DNA of 64,000 nt from JAZNQL01 sp045531205. Its GTDB lineage: Bacteria > Bacillota > Clostridia > UMGS1883 > UMGS1540. The stretch covers positions 135,352 through 199,351 of the forward strand of contig JAZSDN010000050.1 in the NCBI GenBank assembly GCA_045531205.1, given 5' to 3'. This document shows, piece after piece, positions 8,462 through 17,723 of this stretch (position 1 is the first letter of the stretch; each line of letters opens with the position of its first letter). The notes beneath the pieces were generated by a model, which was not told the DNA's origin, did no database searches, and saw only the letters and a program-made list of their open reading frames with translations. Both the position numbers and the translations under genes were made by a program.

Positions 8462-9733
8462 ATGGACATTAATGATTCTCTTTCCATGTTGCAACAAACA
8501 GCACGCGATATGGGTCTTAAAGGTTTTTCAAAATTAAAAAAGCAGGAGCTTTACGAGCTTATTTTAGCAAACACCGAGGAAGAAAAAACACAAGCCGATA
8601 CTTCTGATGCAGTCGATTCTCCTGAAATAACAAAGGTGTCTGGCATACTTGAAATTTTGCCCGACGGGTTTGGTTTTTTAAGAACAGATAACTATTTAAG
8701 TGGAACTGAAGATGTATACGTTTCCCCTACCCAGATACGCCGTTTTAATTTAAAAACAGGCGACGATATACAGGGCAAAGGAAAATTCAATAAAGACGGT
8801 GACCGTTTTAAAGCACTTATATATGTCGAGTCTGTAAACGGTGACCGTGTTGATGCCTCAATTCGCAGAAAGCCTTTTGAAACACTTGTTCCCATTTTCC
8901 CTGACAAAAGAATTGTTTTAGGTTCTGACAGAAACGATTTTGCAATGCGTCTTATTGACATTGTATCCCCTCTTGGCTACGGTCAGCGAGGACTTATAGT
9001 AGCCCCTCCAAAGGCAGGAAAAACAACTGTTTTAAAAAGTATCGCAAAAAGTATTTCAAAAAACGCAAAAGACACAAAACTTATTGTTTTGCTTATTGAC
9101 GAACGCCCCGAAGAGGTTACAGATATGCAACGCAGTATCGACGGTGAGGTTGTTTTTTCAACCTTTGACCAACCACCCGAGCATCATATAAAGGTCGCAG
9201 AAATTGTTTTGGAGCGTGCACAGCGTCTTGTTGAACACGGCAAAAATGTTGTTGTATTGCTTGACTCTATTACCCGCCTTGCAAGAGCCTATAATCTTAC
9301 AATTCCGCCTACAGGCAAAACTTTATCAGGCGGTCTTGACCCCGGTGCTCTTCACAAGCCAAAACGCTTTTTCGGTGCTGCAAGAAATATAGAAAACGGC
9401 GGAAGCCTTACAATACTGGCAACAGCTTTAATTGAAACCGGTAGCCGTATGGACGATATGATTTTTGAAGAATTCAAAGGCACAGGAAATATGGAAATAC
9501 ATCTTGACAGAAAGCTTAGTGAAAGACGTATTTTCCCCGCTATTGACATAAATAAATCAGGAACACGAAAAGAAGAACTTTTACTTACCCAAAAAGAACT
9601 TGAAACTGTGTGGGCAATACGCCGTGCCTATTCAAATAAACCCACCGCTGACGTTACAGAATCAATTATTTCAGCCCTTGTTGCCACAAAAGATAACAAT
9701 GCTTTTATGGATTTGGCTACAAAATCACTTTAA
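8462..9733 (+). CDS. rho: Transcription termination factor Rho
   Basis: Hexameric RNA-dependent ATPase that ends transcription. The 423 residues show the N-terminal Rho_N helix bundle ([22 protein letters not shown], residues 17-34), the cold-shock-like RNA-binding domain ([20 protein letters not shown]), Walker A PPKAGKTT near residue 181, [10 protein letters not shown], and [11 protein letters not shown] as the Walker B/Q-loop region. There is no long insertion between Rho_N and the RNA-binding domain. It is a single-gene unit facing right among leftward neighbours. Confidence 0.97.
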   Translation: MDINDSLSMLQQTARDMGLKGFSKLKKQELYELILANTEEEKTQADTSDAVDSPEITKVSGILEILPDGFGFLRTDNYLSGTEDVYVSPTQIRRFNLKTGDDIQGKGKFNKDGDRFKALIYVESVNGDRVDASIRRKPFETLVPIFPDKRIVLGSDRNDFAMRLIDIVSPLGYGQRGLIVAPPKAGKTTVLKSIAKSISKNAKDTKLIVLLIDERPEEVTDMQRSIDGEVVFSTFDQPPEHHIKVAEIVLERAQRLVEHGKNVVVLLDSITRLARAYNLTIPPTGKTLSGGLDPGALHKPKRFFGAARNIENGGSLTILATALIETGSRMDDMIFEEFKGTGNMEIHLDRKLSERRIFPAIDINKSGTRKEELLLTQKELETVWAIRRAYSNKPTADVTESIISALVATKDNNAFMDLATKSL

Positions 9734-9747
9734 TTAAACTAATACAT

Positions 9748-9781
9748 AAAAATGTGATGCAAATTTTTGCATCACATTTTT
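9748..9781. terminator. Convergent terminator between rho and the CLC gene
   Basis: A near-perfect palindrome AAAAATGTGATGCAAA/TTTGCATCACATTTTT with a 2-base centre serves both strands. Confidence 0.85.
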
Positions 9782-9803
9782 ATTGTTTTCGTTATTACAT
9801 TTT

Positions 9804-11051
9804 CTATTTTGCATACTCGTCAAAATATGTATCATCTAATTTAGAGTACATTATTTTTTGCTTTTTATATAAGCCAAAACTTCCCGACATAAGATAACTT
9901 ACTGCACAAGCAATTGCAAAGAAAATCAAACCCTCTGCCCCAAAAAGCTCTATAGACAATATAACAGATGCTATAGGACAATTAACTACACCGCAAAACA
10001 GCGATACTAATCCTATCGCAGCTGCAAACGATGCCTCAAGTCCTAAAACAGGTCCTGCAACACAAGCAAACGTTGACCCGATAAAAAACGCAGGAACAAT
10101 TTCTCCGCCCTTGAATCCCGCTGCTATTGTTATTGCTGTAAATATAATTTTTAACAAAAATGCCTCAATATTTGCACTGCCACCAATTGCCTTGTTTATA
10201 ACATGCATTCCTGCACCGTTATAATCTTGTGTACCTAATACAACACTTAAAAGAACTATAACAGCACCGCCGACAAATGCTCTTAAAAATGCATTTTTTA
10301 TATACTTATCCATAATATGCTCGCACTTTTTTATCGAAAAACAGAACAGTATACTTACAAAGGCACACAAAACAGCAAGTGCTATTACCTTTAAAATGGA
10401 TGTGATGGTAAGGCTTTGCATAACAATGCCTAAAAATTTCACACCTTCCAATCCAAAAAGTTTACTTATTAAAAATGCTGTAACCGCTGATATAACGCAA
10501 GGTATCAGTCCTGCATAGTGAAAAACTCCCACAGTTGCAACCTCTATCGAAAAAAACGCAGCGGTAACCGGTGTTCCAAATAGTGCCGAAAACACTGCCG
10601 ACATCCCCGCCATAACTATAATATGCATACTTTTTCTGTCAAGTTTTAAAAGCTTGCCTGTATTATACCCTATGCTTCCGCCAAGTTGCAAAGCTGCACC
10701 TTCTCTTCCGGCAGAACCGCCAAGCATGTGCGTTATTATAGTACTTAGATATATTAAAGGTATCATAACAAGAGGGATGTCTTTATCTTCTCTTATCGAT
10801 TCAATTACTCTGTTTGTGTCAATTACACCTTTTTTAGAAGCTAATTGATAAATCCCTGCAATCAAAAGTCCGCCAATCGGTAATAAATACAGCAAAAAAC
10901 TATATTCGAATCTAAGTTCTGTTACAAGATCTATACATATATGAAATGTACTTCCTATAACACCACCTATACAGCCTACTATTGCTGATAAAATACCCCA
11001 TTTTATAAGTACTGCCAATTCAGCAAATGACTTTAATTTATTGTTCAGCAT
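9804..11051 (-). CDS. CLC-family anion channel/antiporter
   Basis: A 415-residue membrane protein of the CLC family with about ten hydrophobic segments. GSAGREGAALQLGG near residue 113 is the GREGP-like motif holding the gating glutamate, and FKGGEIVPAFFIGS near 313-326 matches the GxFxP region. The chloride filter motif GSGIP is not found; the matching place reads approximately DTNRVIESI. Such a change is known in fluoride-specific CLC-F antiporters, so the ion (chloride or fluoride) is open. No fluoride riboswitch was recognised upstream. It follows the aldo/keto reductase gene by 27 bases. Confidence 0.85.
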   Translation of the reverse strand: MLNNKLKSFAELAVLIKWGILSAIVGCIGGVIGSTFHICIDLVTELRFEYSFLLYLLPIGGLLIAGIYQLASKKGVIDTNRVIESIREDKDIPLVMIPLIYLSTIITHMLGGSAGREGAALQLGGSIGYNTGKLLKLDRKSMHIIVMAGMSAVFSALFGTPVTAAFFSIEVATVGVFHYAGLIPCVISAVTAFLISKLFGLEGVKFLGIVMQSLTITSILKVIALAVLCAFVSILFCFSIKKCEHIMDKYIKNAFLRAFVGGAVIVLLSVVLGTQDYNGAGMHVINKAIGGSANIEAFLLKIIFTAITIAAGFKGGEIVPAFFIGSTFACVAGPVLGLEASFAAAIGLVSLFCGVVNCPIASVILSIELFGAEGLIFFAIACAVSYLMSGSFGLYKKQKIMYSKLDDTYFDEYAK

Positions 11052-11078
11052 TCTCTTCTCCTTTGAGTAAAAACAATA

Positions 11079-12176
11079 TTAAATAGCCTTAATATTTTTA
11101 AGTTGTTCCCTTATTTTTATGTTTTGAGGACAGTTGCTTTCGCATTTTCCGCACTCAATACATTCGGCTATTTTTTCGCTATAGCCCGAAAGCTCTTCTT
11201 TTGTTTGTGCGCGTGAAATTTTTGCACCTAAAAATTTATTGTAAACAGAAAAAATTTCGGATATCGGAATATTTGACGGGCATACTTCTTTGCAGTAATT
11301 ACATTTTGTGCACGGAATCTGTTTTACTTTCCTTATAATTGCGCGTGCCCTGTCAAATACTTTAAAATCCTCATCTTTAAACTGAACAAGATTTTTTAAA
11401 GTTTTTATATTATCCTTTACCATACCGGTATTGCCCATACCCGAAAGCACCATAATAACTTCAGGATAGCTTGCCGCATAACGAATAGCATAAGATGCCT
11501 GACTTCCATCCCCCAATACTTTAAGCTCTTTTTCCGCTTTTTCGGGAAGGTTTGCAAGCACACCGCCTTTAACAGGCTCCATTACTATAATTTTTTTGCC
11601 GTGTTTTACTGCAACATCATAACAAGCTTTACTTTGAACTGTTGGGTCATCATAGTCAAGATAATTGATTTGAAGCTGCACAACTTCCATATATGGCTGT
11701 TCTGTAAGCACCTTATCCAAAAACTCTGCACTATCGTGGAAGGACATACCTATATGCTTTATTTTCCCTTGTTCTTTTAATTTTTTTATAATCTCAAACG
11801 AATTACATTTTTGGTGTTTTTCGTAGCCTTCATGATTCATACAATGGAAAAGATAAAAATCAAAATATTCTACACCGCAACGTTTTAACTGCTCTTCAAA
11901 AAGAGGAAGAATATCTTCTTCCTTTTCAAAACACCAGTATGAAATCTTGTTTGCCAAAACAAATTCTTCCCTGTCATATCTTGCTACAAGACATTCACGA
12001 ATTGCCGTCTGGCTTTTTCCTTCAATGTAACCGTGTGCCGTGTCAAAATAATTGAACCCAGCATCCATAAAGGTATCTATCATACTATTAAATTCGGCTT
12101 TGTCAATTTCTGTATCAAGCATTTGCATGCGCATACAACCAAAACCGAGTTTGCCTTTAATTTTTTCAAAAGACAT
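11079..12176 (-). CDS. Aldo/keto reductase with C-terminal 2[4Fe-4S] domain
   Basis: A 365-residue protein with an aldo/keto reductase barrel in residues 1-~270 (FDTAHGYIEGKSQ has the catalytic Asp and Tyr; LANKISYW the Lys) and a ferredoxin-like C-terminus with CTKCNYCKEVCP (about 289-300) and CIECGKCESNCP (about 340-351). This fusion is common in anaerobes. The substrate is unknown, and the clusters suggest electron transfer with ferredoxin instead of, or besides, NADPH. It stands between an ABC exporter and a CLC gene, with no functional link evident. Confidence 0.88.
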   Translation of the reverse strand: MSFEKIKGKLGFGCMRMQMLDTEIDKAEFNSMIDTFMDAGFNYFDTAHGYIEGKSQTAIRECLVARYDREEFVLANKISYWCFEKEEDILPLFEEQLKRCGVEYFDFYLFHCMNHEGYEKHQKCNSFEIIKKLKEQGKIKHIGMSFHDSAEFLDKVLTEQPYMEVVQLQINYLDYDDPTVQSKACYDVAVKHGKKIIVMEPVKGGVLANLPEKAEKELKVLGDGSQASYAIRYAASYPEVIMVLSGMGNTGMVKDNIKTLKNLVQFKDEDFKVFDRARAIIRKVKQIPCTKCNYCKEVCPSNIPISEIFSVYNKFLGAKISRAQTKEELSGYSEKIAECIECGKCESNCPQNIKIREQLKNIKAI

Positions 12177-12205
12177 ATATTCACAACCTTTTTATAAACA
12201 TTAAC

Positions 12206-13954
12206 TTATAACGATGTATACAAGCTATAAAGCTTAGCATATTCTCCGCCTTTTTCCATAAGCTCTGAATGAGAGCCTGTTTCCGATATGCCGTCTTCTG
12301 TAAGAACAATTATCTTTGTAGCATTACGTATTGTAGTAAGACGGTGAGCTATAGTAAAGGTTGTTTTTCCTTTTGCCAACCGTTCAAGAGATTTTTGAAC
12401 TAAAATCTCGCTTTCGTTATCCAAGGCGCTTGTAGCCTCATCCAAAATAAGAATTGGCGGATTTTTAAGAAACAGTCTTGCAATAGAAATTCTTTGTTTT
12501 TGTCCTCCTGAAAGCTTTACGCCCCGCTCCCCTACATAAGTGTCATATCCATTTGGAAGCGACATAATAAACTCGTGCGCTCCCGCACTTTTAGCCGCTT
12601 CTACTATTTGCTCTTCTGTAGCATCAGTACAACCGTAAGTTATATTATCCCTTACGCTTCCGCTGAAAAGATATACATCCTGCTGAACAACGCCTATATT
12701 TCCTCGCAGAGATTTAAGGGTAATATCTTTTATGGACTGTCCGTCAATTGTTATATCACCTTTGGTAAGCTCATAAAATCTTGGCAAAAGATTACATAGG
12801 GTTGTTTTTCCGCTGCCGGAAGGGCCTACTATAGCAATATTCTCGCCTTTTTTAACAGCTATATTTATGTGTGACAGTACATCTTTGTCGTTATCCGAAT
12901 ACGAAAAGGTTATATTTTTAAATTCAATATTCCCATAAACATTTTGTATATCTGTTGCCGAAGGTAAATCTGCAATTTCGGGGACTTCGTTCATTATTTC
13001 AGAAAATCGTTCTATTCCTGTAATACCTCTCTGGAACTGCTCTGTAAATTCTACAAGCTTACGTATGGAAGTAATAAGTGTTTGTATGTATAAAAGATAT
13101 GCCACAAGGTCTGATGCATCAATATGCCCTTTTATCATAAATAATGCACCAATTGTTATAATTGCAACATACATAAGCCCATCAAAAAAACGTGTTGATG
13201 CCTGAAAGCGTGCCATATATTTATATGACGTTTTCTTTCTTTCAAAAAACTGACGGTTCCCTTGTGCAAAACGACTCTTCTCTTTTTCTTCATTTGCAAA
13301 GCTTTTTACAACCCTGATTCCAAGAAGTGTGTCCTCTACCTGTGAATTTAATTCACCAATCTGCTCACGTTGTTTTTTAAAAGCGTTTTTCATTCCTTTT
13401 CGGAAGAAAATAACCGAAAAAAGCATCAGCGGCAAAAGTGCAAACATAATAAGCGTAAGAGGAACATTTACCCCGCAAAGAATTATAAAAGAACCTATAA
13501 TTTTTATACCGCAAATAAACAGCTCTTCGGGACAGTGATGTGCAAATTCAGTAATATCAAAAAGGTCGTTTGATATTCTCGACATTATCTGCCCAACCTT
13601 TGTATTATCAAAATACCCGAACGAAAGTTTCATAAGATGGCTGAACATATCACGTCGCATATCAGTTTCAATTTTCGCACCCATTACGTGACCTGTATTC
13701 GCCATATAGTAATTTGCCAAAGTATCCACAATTCTTAAAAAAAGATATAATGCGCCTATCTTTAATACAGAACTTACAAGCAAAACTGCTCCTGTTTCTA
13801 CTGTGCGGGTTATATGCCGAACAATCATCGGCAAAACGAGCTCGCACACAGTTGTAAGACAGGCACACAAAAGGTCTAAAATTACTATACCTATATATGG
13901 CTTGTAATATTTGCTGAAAAACTTCAGATTATTAAAATTGCCTTGTTTTTTCAT
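12206..13954 (-). CDS. ABC transporter, fused permease and ATPase (exporter type)
   Basis: A 582-residue half-transporter. Six membrane helices (residues ~1-310) precede the nucleotide-binding domain, which has Walker A GPSGSGKTT near 372-380, signature LSGGQKQRISIARL, Walker B ILILDEATSALD and the H-loop in TIAHRLTT. It resembles MsbA/LmrA-type lipid or drug exporters and should act as a homodimer, as no partner gene is adjacent. The substrate cannot be told from sequence. Confidence 0.92.
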   Translation of the reverse strand: MKKQGNFNNLKFFSKYYKPYIGIVILDLLCACLTTVCELVLPMIVRHITRTVETGAVLLVSSVLKIGALYLFLRIVDTLANYYMANTGHVMGAKIETDMRRDMFSHLMKLSFGYFDNTKVGQIMSRISNDLFDITEFAHHCPEELFICGIKIIGSFIILCGVNVPLTLIMFALLPLMLFSVIFFRKGMKNAFKKQREQIGELNSQVEDTLLGIRVVKSFANEEKEKSRFAQGNRQFFERKKTSYKYMARFQASTRFFDGLMYVAIITIGALFMIKGHIDASDLVAYLLYIQTLITSIRKLVEFTEQFQRGITGIERFSEIMNEVPEIADLPSATDIQNVYGNIEFKNITFSYSDNDKDVLSHINIAVKKGENIAIVGPSGSGKTTLCNLLPRFYELTKGDITIDGQSIKDITLKSLRGNIGVVQQDVYLFSGSVRDNITYGCTDATEEQIVEAAKSAGAHEFIMSLPNGYDTYVGERGVKLSGGQKQRISIARLFLKNPPILILDEATSALDNESEILVQKSLERLAKGKTTFTIAHRLTTIRNATKIIVLTEDGISETGSHSELMEKGGEYAKLYSLYTSL

Positions 13955-13985
13955 TGCGGATACTTCCTTTTATATTAAAGCAGTC

Positions 13986-15272
13986 TTATTTTTTTAACAT
14001 ATCAAGCTTATTCTGGCGGCGGTTCTTAACCTCGTGAGGAATTGCCTGAATTTCACCTGCAGCCATAAGTGCCTGTCTTGTAAGAAGAGGACCTACAAGT
14101 TCGTATATCAAAACGGCAAAAAGCGTGATATTTCTTATAAGCTCTCCATCAGCACCAAGCTGCATTGCAGTTGTACTCATACCAAGTGCAACACCCGCCT
14201 GAGGCAAAAGTGTAATACCTAAATATTTGCAAATCTGTGGCTCGCACTTTACAAGCTTTGCGCTTCCAAAAGCACCAAAATATTTACCGAGCGAACGTGT
14301 CAAAATATAAACAACACCGATTACTACAATAGCCCAGTCTGCAAATACATCAAGCTTTAATTCTGCACCGCTTATTACAAAGAAAAGTGCAAAAAGGGGC
14401 GATGTCCATTTGTCTGATTTTTCCATCAAATCGTGTGATAAGGGACAGATGTTACAAAATACTGTACCAAGCATCATACATACAAGAAGTGATGAAAAAT
14501 GAACGTGTACAGGACCTATATTAAATTCCATCATAGAAAGTGATACCGTTAAAAATACAAAAGCTATTGTAAGATTAAGTCTGTTTGTATTTGAGTTAAA
14601 CATTTTTTCAAGCTGTGTTAAAAGCCAACCCATAACAGCACCAAGTGCTAACGAGAATATAATTTCTGTTAAAGGATTTATAATGATTGACGCAATATCT
14701 ACCCCGCCAAGCTTTAAGGTCTTTGCAATACCAAAGGATACAGCAAAAACAATAAGACCTACAGCATCATCAAGTGCAACTATAGGTAAAAGAAGCTTTG
14801 TTAAAGGTCCTTTTGCTTTATACTGTCTTACAACCATCAAAGTTGCTGCAGGAGCGGTAGCGGTTGCAACAGCCCCCAGTGTAATAAGCTGGGGCACACT
14901 GATTTTATCAGGCATAGCAAGATGCAATGCATAAAGACCTAAATCAACAAAAATTGTTGCAACTATCGCCTGTAAAATACCTATAACTGTTGCCTGTTTA
15001 CCTGTTTTCTTTAAATCATCAAGGCGGAATTCATTACCTATGGAAAATGCAATAAATCCCAAAGCAACCTCTGATACAAGCTTTAATTTCTCTACACTTT
15101 CTGCCGTAGTAAATCCAAGACCGCTTATACCTAATCTGCCTGCACAAAAGGGGCCTATTAAAACGCCCGCTATAAGATATGCAGTTACCGAAGGTAACTT
15201 CAAAGGCTTAAATGCCCTTGTCATCAAAAGCCCTGCTAAAAGAGCTACTGAAACCGATAATAATGTACTCAT
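13986..15272 (-). CDS. Cation:proton antiporter, CPA2/KefB type membrane domain
   Basis: About 428 residues with 11-12 membrane helices. LLAGLLMTRAFKPLKLPSV at the N-terminus and the LDDAVGLIVFA segment (near residue 167) holding the family's acidic ion-binding residues mark the Na+/H+ exchanger (CPA2) family. There is no C-terminal TrkA-N domain, so it is not a glutathione-gated Kef protein. The ATG at 15272 has AAGGA 9 bases upstream; the upstream ATG at 15314 overlaps the promoter. It is a single gene transcribed from 15323-15351. Confidence 0.88.
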   Translation of the reverse strand: MSTLLSVSVALLAGLLMTRAFKPLKLPSVTAYLIAGVLIGPFCAGRLGISGLGFTTAESVEKLKLVSEVALGFIAFSIGNEFRLDDLKKTGKQATVIGILQAIVATIFVDLGLYALHLAMPDKISVPQLITLGAVATATAPAATLMVVRQYKAKGPLTKLLLPIVALDDAVGLIVFAVSFGIAKTLKLGGVDIASIIINPLTEIIFSLALGAVMGWLLTQLEKMFNSNTNRLNLTIAFVFLTVSLSMMEFNIGPVHVHFSSLLVCMMLGTVFCNICPLSHDLMEKSDKWTSPLFALFFVISGAELKLDVFADWAIVVIGVVYILTRSLGKYFGAFGSAKLVKCEPQICKYLGITLLPQAGVALGMSTTAMQLGADGELIRNITLFAVLIYELVGPLLTRQALMAAGEIQAIPHEVKNRRQNKLDMLKK

Positions 15273-15322
15273 TGTAAATTGTCCTTCTTTCTGTGTATTT
15301 AATTTTCTTCGCAACTTTATAT

Positions 15323-15351
15323 ATTATAATACTTTATATGTATTGTATCAA
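15323..15351 (-). promoter_or_regulatory. Promoter of the cation:proton antiporter gene
   Basis: TTGATA (15346-15351), 17 bases, TATAAT (15323-15328) on the minus strand, just after the stop of the upstream radical SAM gene at 15355. Confidence 0.7.
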
Positions 15352-15354
15352 TAG

Positions 15355-16971
15355 TTATTTTAAAAAAATATATATTTCTGAAGTAATATCCGTTACTCTG
15401 TCTTCGCAAAACAAATAAACCTTTTCTTCCGGCAATTCAAATTTGCGTAAAAACACATGCTTTATAATTTCCTTACTCTTAACACCTATATATTCAGGTA
15501 AATATTTTTCTTTAAACCCTTCTGTTTCCAATAGTTGAAACAATATGGGCTGCATCGTTTCCATACTTCCCAAACAAGCAGGCAACGTTTTCCCTTTTGT
15601 CTGCTTTACCCAGTCAAATTTTAAGTATTCTTTAAACAGCTTATCTTCTCCAAAGTGTTCTGTATAAAATTCATATAAAATTTCATACAGTTTTTTCTGT
15701 GCAACCGCACTTACACCGTCAAAGCGTTTAGAAAAGGCTTCATAAAAATCAAACGGCGTGGAAAATTTTGAAACAGCATATACAATACTTTTTTCAAATG
15801 CGTGGCTGTTATAAAAACGCTCCACAGTTTCTTCTATTTTTTCAAGCCTGAAAATCTCTTCTGCCGAAATAAACTCATTTTCATAAACAGTATAAGGTGG
15901 CGAAACCGAAAACTTATACTTAAACTGTTCTGCCTCTTTTCTGATTTTTGACCCCTTTAAAAGCTTTAAAAAACCAAGCTGCAGGCAATCTGTCATAAGA
16001 TTATATGTATCATTGAAAGACTTTTTAAATATATCATAGCTTTCATACGGAAGGCCTGCTATCAAATCTGTATGCACATGTATATTCCCCATCTGCATCA
16101 AACGCCTTATTTTTTCAAAAAGAACTTCTGTATCTGTATGCCTGCAAACCGCTAAAAGCGTTTTTGGGAATGTGCTTTGTATTCCTATTTCAAACTGAAA
16201 TTTTCCTTTAGGTACAGTTTTTAAATACTCAAATTCTTCCTCGCAAAGCAAGTCTCCTGCAAGTTCAAAGTGAAATTTGGTATGCTGACACTTTTCTGCC
16301 GCATACTTCCATATTTTAAGAGCCCTTCTTCTGTCCGCATTGAATGTGCGGTCTACAAATTTTACCAGGTCCACTCCTGCTTCATCAAACATCTTAAGCT
16401 CCTCGCAGACCTTTTGCACACTTTTAAAACGTACACCTTTGTCAATTGATGAAAGACAATAGCTGCAAGCATACGGACAACCTCTTGAGCTTTCATAGTA
16501 CAAAAGTCGATGTCTGTTTTCGCATAAATCCTCTTTTGTATATGCAAACGGAAGTGCATCAAGAGATTCAGACACCCCGTAAATAGTTCTCTCTTCACAA
16601 TTTCCCAATACATATTCGCAAACTGCAACTTCCCCCTCGCCGCATATTACACAATCGGCAAAAGTATACTTTTCAGGATCAAATGAAACCTCGGGCCCAC
16701 CTAACAAAATTTTGCATTCAGGTTTTACTGCCTTTAAGTCCATACATATTCTCTTTATAAGCTCTATGTTCCATAAATAGCACGAAAAGGCGTATATATC
16801 GCTCTCGCTTAAAAGAATCGATTGCATAATCTGCCGAAACGGCTCGTTTACCGAGTGCTCGAGTATAGTGGCACAAATGCCCCTTTCCTCGCATGCAGCA
16901 CGAATAGAGCGAACCGCCAAAGATGTATGACAATATTTTGCATTACAGGCAATAAGGGTTATAGATTTCAT
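15355..16971 (-). CDS. B12-binding-domain radical SAM protein (DUF4080 type)
   Basis: A 538-residue protein. The N-terminal ~130 residues look like a cobalamin-binding Rossmann domain (ILLGGPEVSFDPE). The radical SAM core follows with SRGCPYACSYCLSS near 163-176, whose CxxxCxxC binds the [4Fe-4S] cluster. The C-terminal ~180 residues resemble DUF4080. Family members are predicted methyltransferase-like enzymes of unknown substrate. It has its own short upstream region with a palindrome array (16999-17102) before the next gene. Confidence 0.88.
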   Translation of the reverse strand: MKSITLIACNAKYCHTSLAVRSIRAACEERGICATILEHSVNEPFRQIMQSILLSESDIYAFSCYLWNIELIKRICMDLKAVKPECKILLGGPEVSFDPEKYTFADCVICGEGEVAVCEYVLGNCEERTIYGVSESLDALPFAYTKEDLCENRHRLLYYESSRGCPYACSYCLSSIDKGVRFKSVQKVCEELKMFDEAGVDLVKFVDRTFNADRRRALKIWKYAAEKCQHTKFHFELAGDLLCEEEFEYLKTVPKGKFQFEIGIQSTFPKTLLAVCRHTDTEVLFEKIRRLMQMGNIHVHTDLIAGLPYESYDIFKKSFNDTYNLMTDCLQLGFLKLLKGSKIRKEAEQFKYKFSVSPPYTVYENEFISAEEIFRLEKIEETVERFYNSHAFEKSIVYAVSKFSTPFDFYEAFSKRFDGVSAVAQKKLYEILYEFYTEHFGEDKLFKEYLKFDWVKQTKGKTLPACLGSMETMQPILFQLLETEGFKEKYLPEYIGVKSKEIIKHVFLRKFELPEEKVYLFCEDRVTDITSEIYIFLK

Positions 16972-16998
16972 AAAATCCTCTTTTCCTTTTTCTCATTT

Positions 16999-17102
16999 TT
17001 GACATATCTCGCCTACGGCGAGGATATTCAAAAATATATCGCATCTTTAGATATATCGCGTACGAAGTACATATCGCAAATTCCGTCAGGAATTTATATC
17101 GC
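16999..17102. repeat. Palindrome array with constant ATATCGC spacers
   Basis: Four copies of (T)ATATCGC are seen near 17036-17042, 17053-17059, 17071-17077 and 17096-17102. Between them are different short palindromes: ATCTTTAGAT, GTACGAAGTAC and AAATTCC-GTCA-GGAATTT. A stronger palindrome CTCGCC-TAC-GGCGAG (17008-17022) precedes them. No coding frame explains the pattern. It lies in the 220-base gap between the radical SAM gene and the first accessory gene. It resembles hairpin-rich intergenic repeats of gut Clostridia, and its function is unknown. Confidence 0.75.
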
Positions 17103-17164
17103 TGCAGTCCTATGCACCGCATATAAAAACTGTATAATCTAGATGTCACAAATTTAAAAATATA

Positions 17165-17191
17165 GTTCATATCAAGTTAGAATCAAAAAAT
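17165..17191 (-). repeat. Gene-boundary repeat, copy A
   Basis: Plus-strand GTTCATATCAAGTTAGAATC followed by an A run is one of four related copies (others at 17690-17716, 18494-18520 and 18894-18919). It lies directly after the stop of the 17192-17605 gene on the minus strand. Confidence 0.6.
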
Positions 17192-17605
17192 TTAATGTCC
17201 TCGTAAATCCAAATAATAGAATGGTGCGCTTTTAGCATATACCAACACATAATATTTTTTTGAGTTATCTATAACATACTTTGAAAATTGTCTGCTTGTT
17301 TTGGTTTCTAAGTGCAATTCTTCAAAATGTAAAACTTCGTATGCATCTGGAAATCTATCCTTCACAATTTCTTTTTCATATTCACTTTCAATTAAAGCAG
17401 TCACTATCAAATATGTATGATTACCATTCGCAACATTGCCACAACCATTTAATGTATCTATCATACCAATATCGTCAACTTCAGTGATAACTTTTTCAAC
17501 TTCTATTTTATATTGTTCACATGCAAAATCGTCAACCCAATACGGCATACAAAAACATATAACAACTAATGATACAGCCAAAATTCCAACAATAACTTTT
17601 TTCAT
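17192..17605 (-). CDS. Small secreted or membrane-anchored hypothetical protein
   Basis: 137 residues beginning MKKVIVGILAVSLVVICFCMP, a signal peptide or single N-terminal membrane anchor. The rest (about 115 residues) is charged and probably faces outward. No family recognised. The ATG at 17605 is preferred over 17674 because AAAGGAG lies 12 bases upstream and the hydrophobic segment then comes first. The gene belongs to a three-gene accessory patch with recurring boundary sequence. Confidence 0.6.
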   Translation of the reverse strand: MKKVIVGILAVSLVVICFCMPYWVDDFACEQYKIEVEKVITEVDDIGMIDTLNGCGNVANGNHTYLIVTALIESEYEKEIVKDRFPDAYEVLHFEELHLETKTSRQFSKYVIDNSKKYYVLVYAKSAPFYYLDLRGH

Positions 17606-17689
17606 GTATGTTCGTTTCTCCTTTCTACATCTTTCGACACATCCATATTGCGACACATAAGGTTTAGATGCCAAGTTTCTTGGCTGCAG

Positions 17690-17716
17690 GTTCGTGACAA
17701 GTTAAGAATAAAAAAT
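17690..17716 (-). repeat. Gene-boundary repeat, copy B
   Basis: GTTCGTGACAAGTTAAGAAT plus an A run, immediately 3' of the DUF4886 gene stop. Next to it, GCCAAG-TTT-CTTGGC (17672-17686) forms a hairpin, and TTTCTACATC/TTTCGACA words shared with the other copies extend the similarity upstream. Confidence 0.6.
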
Positions 17717-17723
17717 ATATGTT

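Noticed and set aside
11052..11078. Fluoride riboswitch before the CLC gene
   Set aside because: Only 27 bases separate it from the upstream gene.
16999..17102. CRISPR array
   Set aside because: The constant word is only 7 bases, the spacers are themselves palindromes of unequal length, and no cas genes are near.
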